Of a stretch of DNA of 19,985 nucleotides, positions 1 to 6,834 are shown one piece after another (the first letter of the stretch is position 1; every line of letters starts with the position of its first letter). Below the pieces are notes generated by a model, which worked only from the letters and a program-made list of their open reading frames with translations, searched no databases and had not been told where the DNA came from. Position numbers and translations under genes: made by a program. The DNA lies in NCBI GenBank assembly GCA_025924495.1, contig JAICIG010000099.1, positions 1 to 19,985 of the forward strand. Direction: 5' to 3'. This DNA is from Pirellulales bacterium (GTDB taxonomy: Bacteria; Planctomycetota; Planctomycetia; Pirellulales; JAICIG01).

Positions 1-4
1 CATC

Positions 5-93
5 TTTTGAGTACGAAGCAGATCGGCCATTCGGTGGGCGGCGCTCATCGAATTTTTGAGTGCGAAGCAGATCGACGATTCAGCGGACGGCAC
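5..93. repeat. Two-copy degenerate direct repeat, 49-bp period
   Basis: Bases 5-44 and 54-93 align without gaps at about 33 of 40 positions, both starting TTTTGAGT and sharing CGAAGCAGATCG. The array may continue to the left, outside the window. I see no coding gene here; the short open frames crossing it look like chance. It resembles dispersed intergenic repeats I associate with Pirellulales genomes, but that is recollection and not tested. Confidence 0.6.
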
Positions 94-105
94 ACGGAGT
101 GTACC
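89..105. repeat. Small hairpin at the end of the direct repeat
   Basis: GGCACAC (89-95) pairs with GTGTACC (99-105) around a GGA loop, with one C-A mismatch. It lies at the end of the second repeat copy, as expected for a REP-like unit. There is no T-run after it, so it is not a convincing terminator. Confidence 0.4.
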
Positions 106-150
106 TGCTACTTTGTGAAGGCATGGCATACTTCTTTCCGCCTGACTGTC

Positions 151-190
151 TCCTACCTACTACCTACCACCTACTCTCTACTGCCTACTT
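151..190. repeat. CTAC/CCTAC microsatellite-like tract
   Basis: A pyrimidine-rich run of irregular CTAC, CCTAC and CCAC units. It overlaps the 3' end of the minus-strand gene at 171-1064 and supplies its last few residues and stop codon. The gene's present C-terminus may therefore have been set by repeat growth. Confidence 0.55.
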
Positions 191-1064
191 CCTTCCCCAT
201 CTGCCCGACCACTGCCCGCAACTCCACGACTTCCAACGGACAGTCGGGCCAGTCGTGGATCCAGCAGACGATCATGTCGCAGCGCTTGGGGTCGTGATGA
301 TGCTCGTGAAAGTTGTGGCTTGCGTATTCGAACTCGATCCGTACCCGCTGCCAGCGGTTGCGGGCCATATCGACTAATCGCTTGGCTTCGCAGTCGGGAA
401 AGCCGGGTTGGAGCGACTCGACGATCAAACCGAGCTGATCGCTGAGCATACCGAACAAGTAAACCACGCCCAACTCGCTGGTCGGTTCATGACGCAGCGA
501 GCGGAAATTGAGCGGTGCGCCAAACTCAACTCCCGCACGCTTGGGCCACTCGGTCGGGACAAGCGGCGAGGACGAGAGTGCTGCGGCGTTGCGGACCGCA
601 ACGCGGGGGCGCCTGCCGCGCGCACGCGGCTTGCTTTTGTCGCGGGTTTGCAGTTGAGCTAGCAGCGGCGAGTCGGGCGCGTGCTCATTCAGCCAGCTTT
701 CGTAACGCGCCAGGATCTGCGGCAAGGGGCCGAAGCGCTTGTTATAAGTCACCAGGCACGGAGCGCCGCGCGCGTGGAGCTGAGCGCCGCTGGGGATCTC
801 GCCAAGTTCGCTGGCAGCCTGATGAAAGGCCTTTAATAAGGCGTCTTCGGAAATGCGCGTGTTGTAACCACGGTGCTTGCGCAGGCCAGCCAGCTCTTCG
901 ACATCTTTCCAGCCGCGGTCGGGAAAGTGGCGGTAGATAAAATAAGAGCTGATGCCCGTCTGCCGCGTGAATTCGCCGCGCGACAACATACCGCCCGTTT
1001 GCGCGGCGAGCCGCTTGGCTGAGCAGAGAATGTCGTCTCGCGTGATCGGTTTGGTTTTTGGCAT
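171..1064 (-). CDS. HNH-repeat-like DNA-binding protein with putative nuclease core
   Basis: Protein of 297 residues; I do not know a named family for the whole chain. Two N-terminal segments (about residues 8-60 and 72-125) share the pattern of the repeat that accompanies HNH homing endonucleases: helix, 'G..PS/SR..', then 'Y.KRFG.L..IL' or 'YRHFPDRGW'. A basic linker follows near 141-158 (KPRARGRRPR). The C-terminal region (about 195-283) is compact and looks conserved: PDCEAKR, IEFEY (243-247), HEHHHDP (253-259), CDMIVCW (262-268), DWPDCP and VVEL (279-282). The acidic D263 and E281-L-R may be a degenerate PD-(D/E)XK site, which is inference; the His/Cys cluster could instead bind metal. 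There is no HNH motif. No clear ribosome site is visible before the ATG. Repeats flank the gene on both sides. It could be a solitary nuclease, a homing-type remnant or a DNA-binding protein of unknown role. Confidence 0.6.
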   Translation of the reverse strand: MPKTKPITRDDILCSAKRLAAQTGGMLSRGEFTRQTGISSYFIYRHFPDRGWKDVEELAGLRKHRGYNTRISEDALLKAFHQAASELGEIPSGAQLHARGAPCLVTYNKRFGPLPQILARYESWLNEHAPDSPLLAQLQTRDKSKPRARGRRPRVAVRNAAALSSSPLVPTEWPKRAGVEFGAPLNFRSLRHEPTSELGVVYLFGMLSDQLGLIVESLQPGFPDCEAKRLVDMARNRWQRVRIEFEYASHNFHEHHHDPKRCDMIVCWIHDWPDCPLEVVELRAVVGQMGKEVGSRE

Positions 1065-1140
1065 AGTGTCTGGATCATCGCGGCAAGGTGGCTTGGCGCG
1101 GTAGCGGATGTGTGAGCGGGATCGCGAGGCTGATCCTGTC

Positions 1141-1222
1141 GCCCCGATGGGGCTGGTGGTGCGGGATACTGTATCTTCCAGGGGCTTGCGCCCCTGGCTT
1201 TATCATGTCGCCGCTACGCGGC
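1141..1222. repeat. REP/BIME-like cluster of three hairpins
   Basis: Three short stem-loops lie in 82 bases. GCCCC-GAT-GGGGC is at 1141-1153. CCAGGGGC-TTGC-GCCCCTGG, with an 8-bp perfect stem, is at 1178-1197. GCCGC-TAC-GCGGC is at 1210-1222. Closely spaced GC-rich palindromes between genes are the hallmark of REP/BIME elements mobilised in trans by REP-associated tyrosine transposases (TnpA-REP); no such transposase is in the window. None has a T-run, so they are not standard terminators. Confidence 0.6.
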
Positions 1223-1308
1223 TGATTACAGGTTGCAAGCGGCGGCTGATTTCGGGCTGCAAGTGCGGCTGATTCAGGGCTGCAGTTGGTTAAAAGTGGC
1301 GGCTGATT
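1218..1308. repeat. Degenerate tandem repeat with GCGGCTGATT core
   Basis: The exact 10-mer GCGGCTGATT occurs at 1218-1227, 1242-1251, 1265-1274 and 1299-1308, with start-to-start spacings of 24, 23 and 34 bases. The first three copies are followed by a related GGTTGCAAG/GGGCTGCAAG/GGGCTGCAG element, giving a unit of roughly 24 bp. The first copy overlaps the third hairpin of the REP-like cluster. Confidence 0.75.
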
Positions 1309-1322
1309 CTTAGCCCCTGGCG

Positions 1323-1351
1323 TTGACACTCCGTGCCAACATTACTAAAGT
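1323..1351 (+). promoter_or_regulatory. Predicted sigma70-type promoter of the amidase unit
   Basis: A perfect -35 box TTGACA (1323-1328), a 17-bp spacer and TAAAGT (1346-1351; four of six matches to TATAAT) predict transcription starting near 1358. The TTG of the -35 box is in frame with the amidase gene and could be mistaken for its start codon. Reading it as a promoter favours a downstream start instead. Confidence 0.45.
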
Positions 1352-1457
1352 CCGCGGCCTGGACCGGCTATTGCCAGCCGGGGTCGGCGAGGCCGCCCAA
1401 GACGTCGAGAGATTGAGCGTGATCGAGCGCGTGCCATGTCACGATCGGCAATTGCTT

Positions 1458-2135
1458 GTGAGGATTGCAGTTCTGACGCTGGCGTGCCTCGGCTGCCGGG
1501 GCGAAAACGCCCGACTTGTACCGCCGCCGGGCTCGGTGAGCGGTTTGTCGGCAACCGCCGTCCATGTTGCGAATGCAAGTCGCAGCGCAGCCGGCCAGAC
1601 TGCCCAGTTGACCAGTCCTTTCCGGTTTGCCTCTTTGCCCACCAGTCTGAAGCCGGTAGTCGCGGCGCGGCCGTGGAAGTATATTGTCGTGCACCACTCG
1701 GCGACGGCAGAAGGGGGCGTCGAGAGCATCGACGCGGCGCACCGCGAACGAAAGGATGCTGCCGGCAAGCCGTGGTTGGGAATCGGCTATCACTTTGTGA
1801 TTGGCAATGGACGCGGCATGGCCGACGGATTGGTCGAGCCGACGTTTCGATGGCGACAGCAGTTGCATGGGGCTCACGCAGGCCAGCGCCTGCATAACGA
1901 GGAGGGGATCGGAGTCTGTCTGATTGGCGACTTTGAACAGTCGGACCCGACGCCGCGACAACTCGCGGCCGCTCGCGAATTGATTGCTAGCTTAAGACGA
2001 GAATACAAGATCGGCGCCGACGAGGTGCTGCGACATAGCGATGTCAACGCCTCGGATTGTCCGGGCAAACGGCTGCCCTGGAAGAAGATCGTTCCCGACG
2101 ACTCCCAGACATTGAAGGACGACGACCTCAGATGA
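1458..2135 (+). CDS. N-acetylmuramoyl-L-alanine amidase (PGRP/Amidase_2)
   Basis: Predicted zinc amidase that cuts the bond between N-acetylmuramic acid and L-alanine in peptidoglycan. With a GTG start at 1458 it has 225 residues. Residues 1-13 (MRIAVLTLACLGC) look like a short, atypical lipoprotein-type or secretion signal, then comes a low-complexity linker to about 65 and the amidase fold from about 70 to 210. Visible motifs are YIVVHHSAT (zinc ligand H79), GIGYHFVI (Y111) and LRHSDVNASDCPGK (H193, C201, K204). The H-x7-C spacing matches T7 lysozyme, and the cysteine marks the catalytic rather than the binding-only PGRP form. The frame is open back to TTG 1323, but that lies in a predicted -35 box; TTG 1452 is another option. 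No ribosome site settles the choice. It ends in an ATGA overlap with the hydrolase gene, so the two are probably translated together. Confidence 0.85.
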   Translation: MRIAVLTLACLGCRGENARLVPPPGSVSGLSATAVHVANASRSAAGQTAQLTSPFRFASLPTSLKPVVAARPWKYIVVHHSATAEGGVESIDAAHRERKDAAGKPWLGIGYHFVIGNGRGMADGLVEPTFRWRQQLHGAHAGQRLHNEEGIGVCLIGDFEQSDPTPRQLAAARELIASLRREYKIGADEVLRHSDVNASDCPGKRLPWKKIVPDDSQTLKDDDLR

Positions 2136-2899
2136 ATCGCATTCAATCCTTGTCCGCGGCTCCGGGCGAAACGTGGTTCAGTGACGCGCTACCGCCGTCA
2201 TCGTCTGTGGCTGCCGGCAGATACGCCGCGGGGCGAGGCGAACTGCCGGTTGCGGTGTTCGCGCCGCTGCATTATGAAGCCAATTATGCCTATCCGTTGC
2301 TTGTCTGGTTGCACGGCACGAGCGACGACGAGAGTCAGTTGAAGCGGATTATGCCGCTCGTGAGCATGCGCAACTATGTGGCCGTGGCAGTGCGAGGCAC
2401 AACGCGCGCCGACCGCACCGCGGGCAAAGCCGCCTGGTGCTGGCCGCAGCAGCATGCCGATATTTCGCAGGCCGAACAGCGCGTGTTCGAGGCCATCGAA
2501 CTGGCCGAGACCCGGTTTAATGTAGCGCCGCACCGCATCTTTCTCGCCGGGTTCGATTGCGGCGGCACTATGGCATTCCGTTTGGCGATGGATCATCCCG
2601 AGCGCTTCGCCGGAGTGCTGTCGCTGAACGGCGAGTTTCCCGCCGGCCGCGGCTCGCTACGCCGGCTGGCCGACGCGCGGCGTGTGCCGATCTTCCTGGC
2701 CTGTGGCCGCGACAGCGCGCATTATCCGTCGGCCACGGTGTGCGACAATCTCAAGCTGTTTCACAGCGCCGGTCTGCATGTCGCACTGCGTCAATATCCA
2801 TGCGGTCACGAACTGTCGGCGGCAATGTTGGCTGACGTCGATCGCTGGATCATGGAGCAGGTGACTTCTCAAGGCAAACCTGCAGTTAACCCGCATTGA
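2132..2899 (+). CDS. Alpha/beta-hydrolase, esterase-like, with altered nucleophile
   Basis: 255 residues of the phospholipase/carboxylesterase or polyhydroxyalkanoate-depolymerase-like kind. Seen in order: strand and oxyanion region LLVWLHG (56-62), the nucleophile elbow IFLAGFDCGGTMA (136-148), the acid in CGRDS (D194) and the histidine in YPCGHE (H226). The elbow normally reads G-x-S-x-G, but here it is G-F-D-C-G, with Asp142 at the serine position and Cys143 next to it. The codons GAT TGC are unambiguous. The protein may be an inactive relative or may use another nucleophile. The chosen ATG overlaps the amidase stop codon (ATGA); an in-frame extension to 2057 would run inside the amidase gene and is not preferred. 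No signal peptide is evident. The partner amidase suggests a cell-envelope role, which is inference. Confidence 0.8.
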   Translation: MNRIQSLSAAPGETWFSDALPPSSSVAAGRYAAGRGELPVAVFAPLHYEANYAYPLLVWLHGTSDDESQLKRIMPLVSMRNYVAVAVRGTTRADRTAGKAAWCWPQQHADISQAEQRVFEAIELAETRFNVAPHRIFLAGFDCGGTMAFRLAMDHPERFAGVLSLNGEFPAGRGSLRRLADARRVPIFLACGRDSAHYPSATVCDNLKLFHSAGLHVALRQYPCGHELSAAMLADVDRWIMEQVTSQGKPAVNPH

Positions 2900-2924
2900 C
2901 AGCGGGGAACCCTTTCGATACAAA
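2896..2924 (+). promoter_or_regulatory. Predicted sigma70-type promoter of the TPR-flgN-kinase-activator unit
   Basis: TTGACA (2896-2901), a 17-bp spacer and TACAAA (2919-2924; four of six matches to TATAAT) place the transcription start near 2931, about 105 bases before the preferred TPR start. The -35 box overlaps the hydrolase stop codon. The downstream genes are closely spaced and have no other obvious promoter, so this could drive the flagellar regulators with the housekeeping sigma factor. Confidence 0.4.
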
Positions 2925-3037
2925 CTGCCGGCCTTTCCCGGATTTCGCGTGCCGCGCTTCACTCGGAAGCGCCCAGCGGGCCCGAGCTTGCTTGCGTGAA
3001 ATTGCCGTTCGGAATGTTCTTTTTTGCCGGCTGTGGC

Positions 3038-5479
3038 ATGTCGAAGTCAAACCAGGCGACCACCACCGAGGCCGAAGTCAAGCCTTCGCTGGGGCGAATG
3101 CTGGTCGAGTTGGTGCGCCGGCTAGCCAATTGGATCTGGACGCATCCGCTGCAAGCGGGCATTGTGGCCGGCGTCGTGATGATGCCCGTCGTGCCGATCA
3201 TCGTGGTGCAATTGACGCTGCGATACCAGTTCGGCGCCAACGTCAAACAGCGGGGCTTGCGCGAGGCGCTCGAGGCGCTCGACCGTGGAGACGATGCGCA
3301 AGCTGCGGCCATCGCTCGCGAGCTAGGCGTCGCCAGTCCTCTGCCCGGCGATGAACTCGGCGGCAGGCCGTTCGTGTTGGGCGTCGTGGCCGATCGCCGT
3401 GCAGCGCAGCTCCTGGATCAATCGCAGCGCCGCTTCGAGTTGCTGGCGGTCAACTATTTGGAAGAAGCGCGCACGCTTGGTTTTCCGCCGGGCCGCCGAG
3501 CGGATGGGCTCTATCTGCTCGGCAAGAATCTGTACCGAACCGGCCAGTTCTCCGTCAGCTTGCCGGTTCTGCAAGAGGCGCTGCCGCTCAATCCAAAGCG
3601 GCAGACCGAACTCCATCGCTATTTGGCCGGCGCCTATCTCGCCGAGTCGCCGCCCAAGTTTCGCGAGGCGCAGGCGCACAACGCCCAGTACCTGGCAGAT
3701 AAACGACTGAGCAGCGCCGAGCGCCAAGCCGGCCTGCTCGAACGGGGACGAATCGAGCTGGGACTGAAGAACTTCAACGCCTGCTCCAAGACGCTCGAAC
3801 AGATTCCCGCAGACTCTCCGTCGCGGTCTGAGGCGCTGTTGCTTCAGGGGCAATTACTCAGCGGACAGGCGCGCGGCTTGACCGCCGATGATGCCGGAGA
3901 AGCACGCCAGGCCGCGTTTCGCAAAGCGATCGAGACGTTCAACGAAGCACAGCGGCGCGACGCGACGCCTGCGACCATCGCAGCCGCCAAGTATCTGATC
4001 GGCCGCTGTGAAAACGAATTGGGCAACGACAAGGCGGCGCTCAAAGAATTTGATCGCGCGCTGGAACGCTATCTGGAAACCGATGCAGGCATTGCCGCCG
4101 GCTTCGAAGCGGCCCAACTGTTGTGCCGTCAAAAGCGGTATGCCGGGGCGCTCGAGCGATATCGAACCGTCTTCCGCAGCCTCGACGCGACTCGTCCGTT
4201 GAGCAACGCTTGGGTCGCTGCCGACGCGCTGCGGGCGGATACTCTGGAAAGCTACCATGAGCTTGTCAGGGCAAAACAGTTCGACCTGGCCATAGAACTG
4301 GCGGGCTTGCTGAAGCCGTTATTTAACGAAGAACGCGGCCTGCAATTGCAGGCCGATGCCAGCCGGCAGTGGGGCCAGGAACTGCTAACGCAAGTCGCCG
4401 CAGCGCCGGCAGCCCAAGCGGCGGAGTTGGAGCACAGCGCCCGCGAAAAGCAGCGGGAAGCAGGCCGTTCCTATCTGAAATTGGCGCGGCTTCGTGCGGC
4501 CGCGCGCGAATTTCCCGACGACTTGTATAGCGCCGCCGAATGCTTCCGGTCTGGCCACGACTACGAGAAGGCCATCGCCGCCTTCCGAGAATATCTGGTG
4601 GTCGAATCGCGCCGCCGTCGGCCCCGCGCCTTGATCGGCCTGGGCGAGTCGTTGTTGGCGCACAACGAGCCGGCCGAAGCGCTTGCGGCGCTCGAGGAAT
4701 GCATCGAATCGCACACGCGCGACGCGGCCGTGTTCGAGGCCCGTCTGTTGGCCAGCCAGGCGCGCTTGGAAAAGGGCGAAGTGAAGGCGGCCGAGAAGTT
4801 GCTGTTGGACAACCTGGATGGCGAAGCCTTGACGCCGGCCAGCCAGGAATGGAGAGACTCGCTGTTCGCGCTGGGGCGTTTGCTCTACCAGGCGGGCCGC
4901 TTTCGCGACGCCATTCAGCGGCTGGAAGAGGCGGTCGCCCGTTATCCCAAATTGCCGGCGGCCACCGAGGCGCGCTATTTGATCGCCGAAGCGTATCGAC
5001 GCCACGCCCAGGAAATTCGCGAGCAGGGATTGAACGAAGCCACCGCCGAAGGTCGGTTGGCCCGCAACCGCGAGGCCACGCAGTTGCTGGAGACCTCGCT
5101 CAAGGATTTCGATCTGGAGCGCGATCAACTGCTGGCGCGCCAGGAGTACGGCGCCTTGTCGGCGCTAGACGAGGCGATTCTCAGGAATTGCTTCTTCGCC
5201 CGCGGCGCCGTGCTTTTCGAGCTGGGCCGCTATCGCGAGGCAATTGAGGCTTACTCAGGCGCCACCAATCGCTATCATCGCCATCCCGAGGTCTTGCAGG
5301 CCTACGTGCAGATCGCCGCCTGCTATCGCCGCTTGGGGCAGCCCGTGGAGGCCCGTAGCACGCTTGAGCAAGCCAAGTATGCGCTGAAGCATCTGCCCGA
5401 AGATGCCGTCCTGGATGGGGCCACGAACTACAGTCGCGAGGAATGGGATCGCATACTCGACACGCTGGAAACGCTTTAG
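3038..5479 (+). CDS. Membrane-anchored tetratricopeptide-repeat protein
   Basis: 813 residues from the preferred ATG. There is a short cytoplasmic N-terminus, one membrane segment at about residues 38-60 (GIVAGVVMMPVVPIIVVQ), then a long run of helical TPR-like repeats to the end. Typical TPR signatures include 'YLLGKNLYRTGQFSVSLPVLQEAL', 'ALLKPLF', 'ALGRLLYQAGRFRDAIQRLEEAV' and 'GAVLFELGRYREAIEAYSGAT' (shown in parts). TPRs hold protein complexes together. It lies 30 bases before the FlgN-like gene and in the same unit as the flagellar regulators, so a flagellar assembly or localisation role is plausible but not shown. The frame extends back to GTG 2996 and ATG 3014. The longer N-terminus has a lipobox-like FFAGC but too short a hydrophobic core, so 3038 (MSKSNQ) was chosen; no clear ribosome site supports any of the three. 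Confidence 0.75.
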   Translation: MSKSNQATTTEAEVKPSLGRMLVELVRRLANWIWTHPLQAGIVAGVVMMPVVPIIVVQLTLRYQFGANVKQRGLREALEALDRGDDAQAAAIARELGVASPLPGDELGGRPFVLGVVADRRAAQLLDQSQRRFELLAVNYLEEARTLGFPPGRRADGLYLLGKNLYRTGQFSVSLPVLQEALPLNPKRQTELHRYLAGAYLAESPPKFREAQAHNAQYLADKRLSSAERQAGLLERGRIELGLKNFNACSKTLEQIPADSPSRSEALLLQGQLLSGQARGLTADDAGEARQAAFRKAIETFNEAQRRDATPATIAAAKYLIGRCENELGNDKAALKEFDRALERYLETDAGIAAGFEAAQLLCRQKRYAGALERYRTVFRSLDATRPLSNAWVAADALRADTLESYHELVRAKQFDLAIELAGLLKPLFNEERGLQLQADASRQWGQELLTQVAAAPAAQAAELEHSAREKQREAGRSYLKLARLRAAAREFPDDLYSAAECFRSGHDYEKAIAAFREYLVVESRRRRPRALIGLGESLLAHNEPAEALAALEECIESHTRDAAVFEARLLASQARLEKGEVKAAEKLLLDNLDGEALTPASQEWRDSLFALGRLLYQAGRFRDAIQRLEEAVARYPKLPAATEARYLIAEAYRRHAQEIREQGLNEATAEGRLARNREATQLLETSLKDFDLERDQLLARQEYGALSALDEAILRNCFFARGAVLFELGRYREAIEAYSGATNRYHRHPEVLQAYVQIAACYRRLGQPVEARSTLEQAKYALKHLPEDAVLDGATNYSREEWDRILDTLETL

Positions 5480-5509
5480 TCACCTGACTCGGACTCGCTT
5501 GAACTGCCG

Positions 5510-5962
5510 ATGAAGACCGCTTTCGACACCGACCTGCTGTTCGATCTGGCCGCCCGCAGGCTGGAGTGCCTGGTGCAACTGCACGCTTTGAGCCGGCGGC
5601 AGCTCGATCTGATCGAGTCCGAAGACATGTCGACGCTGTTGGGCGTGTTGGCGGCCAAACAGCGCTTGCTGGGCGAACTGCAGGAACTCGAGCGCGGGAT
5701 GGATCCGTTTCGCTCGCAGGATCCCGAGCAGCGCCGATGGCGCAATCCGGAGACGCGGCAGCGCTGCGCCGATTTGATTGCGCGCGCCCAGTCGCTGTTC
5801 ACCGAAATCATCGCCGACGAAAAACAGGGCGAGACGCGGATGCAGACGCACCGCGATCAGGCCGCGAACCGTTTGCAAGGCGCCCATGCCGGAACGCAGG
5901 CGCGCAGCGCGTATGTGGGCGACGCGAGCTGCGTGCGACGCTTGGATGTTTCCACCCATTGA
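5510..5962 (+). CDS. flgN: FlgN-like flagellar export chaperone
   Basis: 150 residues, nearly all helical, with heptad-like leucines in 'LLFDLAARRLECLVQLHAL' and 'LLGVLAAKQRLLGELQELE'. This is the pattern and length of FlgN, the cytoplasmic chaperone that holds hook-junction proteins FlgK and FlgL and brings them to the export ATPase. Its position before a flagellar kinase and activator fits. The last 25 residues are less regular. FlgN families diverge strongly, so a generic small coiled-coil flagellar protein remains possible. Eleven bases separate it from the kinase gene. Confidence 0.6.
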   Translation: MKTAFDTDLLFDLAARRLECLVQLHALSRRQLDLIESEDMSTLLGVLAAKQRLLGELQELERGMDPFRSQDPEQRRWRNPETRQRCADLIARAQSLFTEIIADEKQGETRMQTHRDQAANRLQGAHAGTQARSAYVGDASCVRRLDVSTH

Positions 5963-5973
5963 CAGGATGAACG

Positions 5974-6834
5974 ATGATCACAGAGACCATGCAAGACCTG
6001 GATGCGGCGTTTCTCGGCGTCGAGCCCGACTTGGAGACGGTGCTGACTGCCTGGCACGACGCCACGCTGCGTTTGGAACAGACGCACGAAGCCTTGCGGG
6101 GCGAGGTGCGTCGTTTGACCGAAGAGCTGGAGATCAAAAATCGCCAGCTGGCACGCAAGAACCGCCTGGCCGATCTCGGACAGATGGCGTCGCACATCGC
6201 GCACGAAGTCCGCAATAACCTGGTGCCGGTGGCCTTATACCTGACCCTGCTGCGTCGGCGCGTCTCGGCGGATCGAGGCAGCCTGGACGTGCTGGACAAG
6301 GTCGAATCGGGGCTGACTTCGCTGGACGCCACGGTCACCGATCTGTTGAATTTCGCCGCGGAACGCGACCCGCAGCGGAGCAGGTTCGGCCTGAGAAGCC
6401 TGGTGGAAGACGTATATGCATCGCTGAGCCCGCAGTTCTCCGCCCAATCGATCGAAACGCGCGTCGACATCGACGACGACCTGACGATGTATGCCGATCG
6501 CGACATGATGCGCCGCGCCGTGCTGAACGTTACGCTGAACTCGCTCGACGCCATGCTGGACGGCGGCGAGTTGACCGCAACGGCCTACCGATCGGGTTAT
6601 GCCATCGAACTCGAACTGGCCGACAACGGGCCGGGATTGTCGGATGAGGCGCGCCGCCGCGCCTTCGAACCGTTTTTCAGTACGAAGAGCACCGGCACGG
6701 GGCTGGGCCTGGCCATCGTCTATCGCATGGCGGAAGCGCACGGCGGCGAAGTGCTGGCCGCCAATTGTCCCGAGGGCGGGGCGGCATTTACCATCCGACT
6801 TCCCCATCGAGCCTGGGAGGCTGCTGCTGCATGA
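5974..6834 (+). CDS. Soluble histidine kinase, FlgS/FlrB/AtoS type
   Basis: 286 residues with no membrane segment and no recognised PAS or periplasmic sensor domain. An N-terminal coiled coil (about 25-65) leads into the HisKA helix with phosphorylated H77 in HIAHEVRNNL, then the ATP-binding domain: N box NVTLNSLDA (N189), G1 DNGPGL (217-222), F box FEPFFSTK and G2 GTGLGLAIV (241-249). The H box has NNL where NPL is usual, while the H-E-x-x-N phosphatase signature is kept. It should phosphorylate the activator encoded directly after it; their genes overlap as ATGA. AGGA at 5964-5967 lies six bases before the ATG. By analogy with FlgS of Campylobacter and Helicobacter, it may sense the state of the export apparatus instead of an outside signal. 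Confidence 0.85.
   Translation: MITETMQDLDAAFLGVEPDLETVLTAWHDATLRLEQTHEALRGEVRRLTEELEIKNRQLARKNRLADLGQMASHIAHEVRNNLVPVALYLTLLRRRVSADRGSLDVLDKVESGLTSLDATVTDLLNFAAERDPQRSRFGLRSLVEDVYASLSPQFSAQSIETRVDIDDDLTMYADRDMMRRAVLNVTLNSLDAMLDGGELTATAYRSGYAIELELADNGPGLSDEARRRAFEPFFSTKSTGTGLGLAIVYRMAEAHGGEVLAANCPEGGAAFTIRLPHRAWEAAAA

Larger units (their letters stand above)
1065..1322. other. Divergent intergenic region rich in hairpins and repeats
   Basis: This 258-base stretch separates the minus-strand nuclease-like gene from the plus-strand amidase unit. Bases 1141-1222 hold three hairpins in a row and 1218-1308 hold four copies of a 10-bp core, both listed separately. I find no RNA gene and no convincing promoter for the minus-strand gene. 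A short minus-strand open frame across it (1075-1329) is made of the repeats and is not believed. Confidence 0.6.

Noticed and set aside
1218..1308. CRISPR-like array
   Set aside because: The repeat core is only 10 bp with irregular spacing and related, not unique, sequence between copies; there are no cas genes.
2996..3037. Lipoprotein signal at the N-terminus of the TPR protein (MKLPFGMFFFAGC)
   Set aside because: The hydrophobic core is too short, and a proper membrane segment occurs about 40 residues later.
5959..5987. TTGACA before the kinase gene as a promoter
   Set aside because: No -10-like hexamer lies at 16-18 bp spacing; the match arises from the flgN stop codon and the ribosome site.
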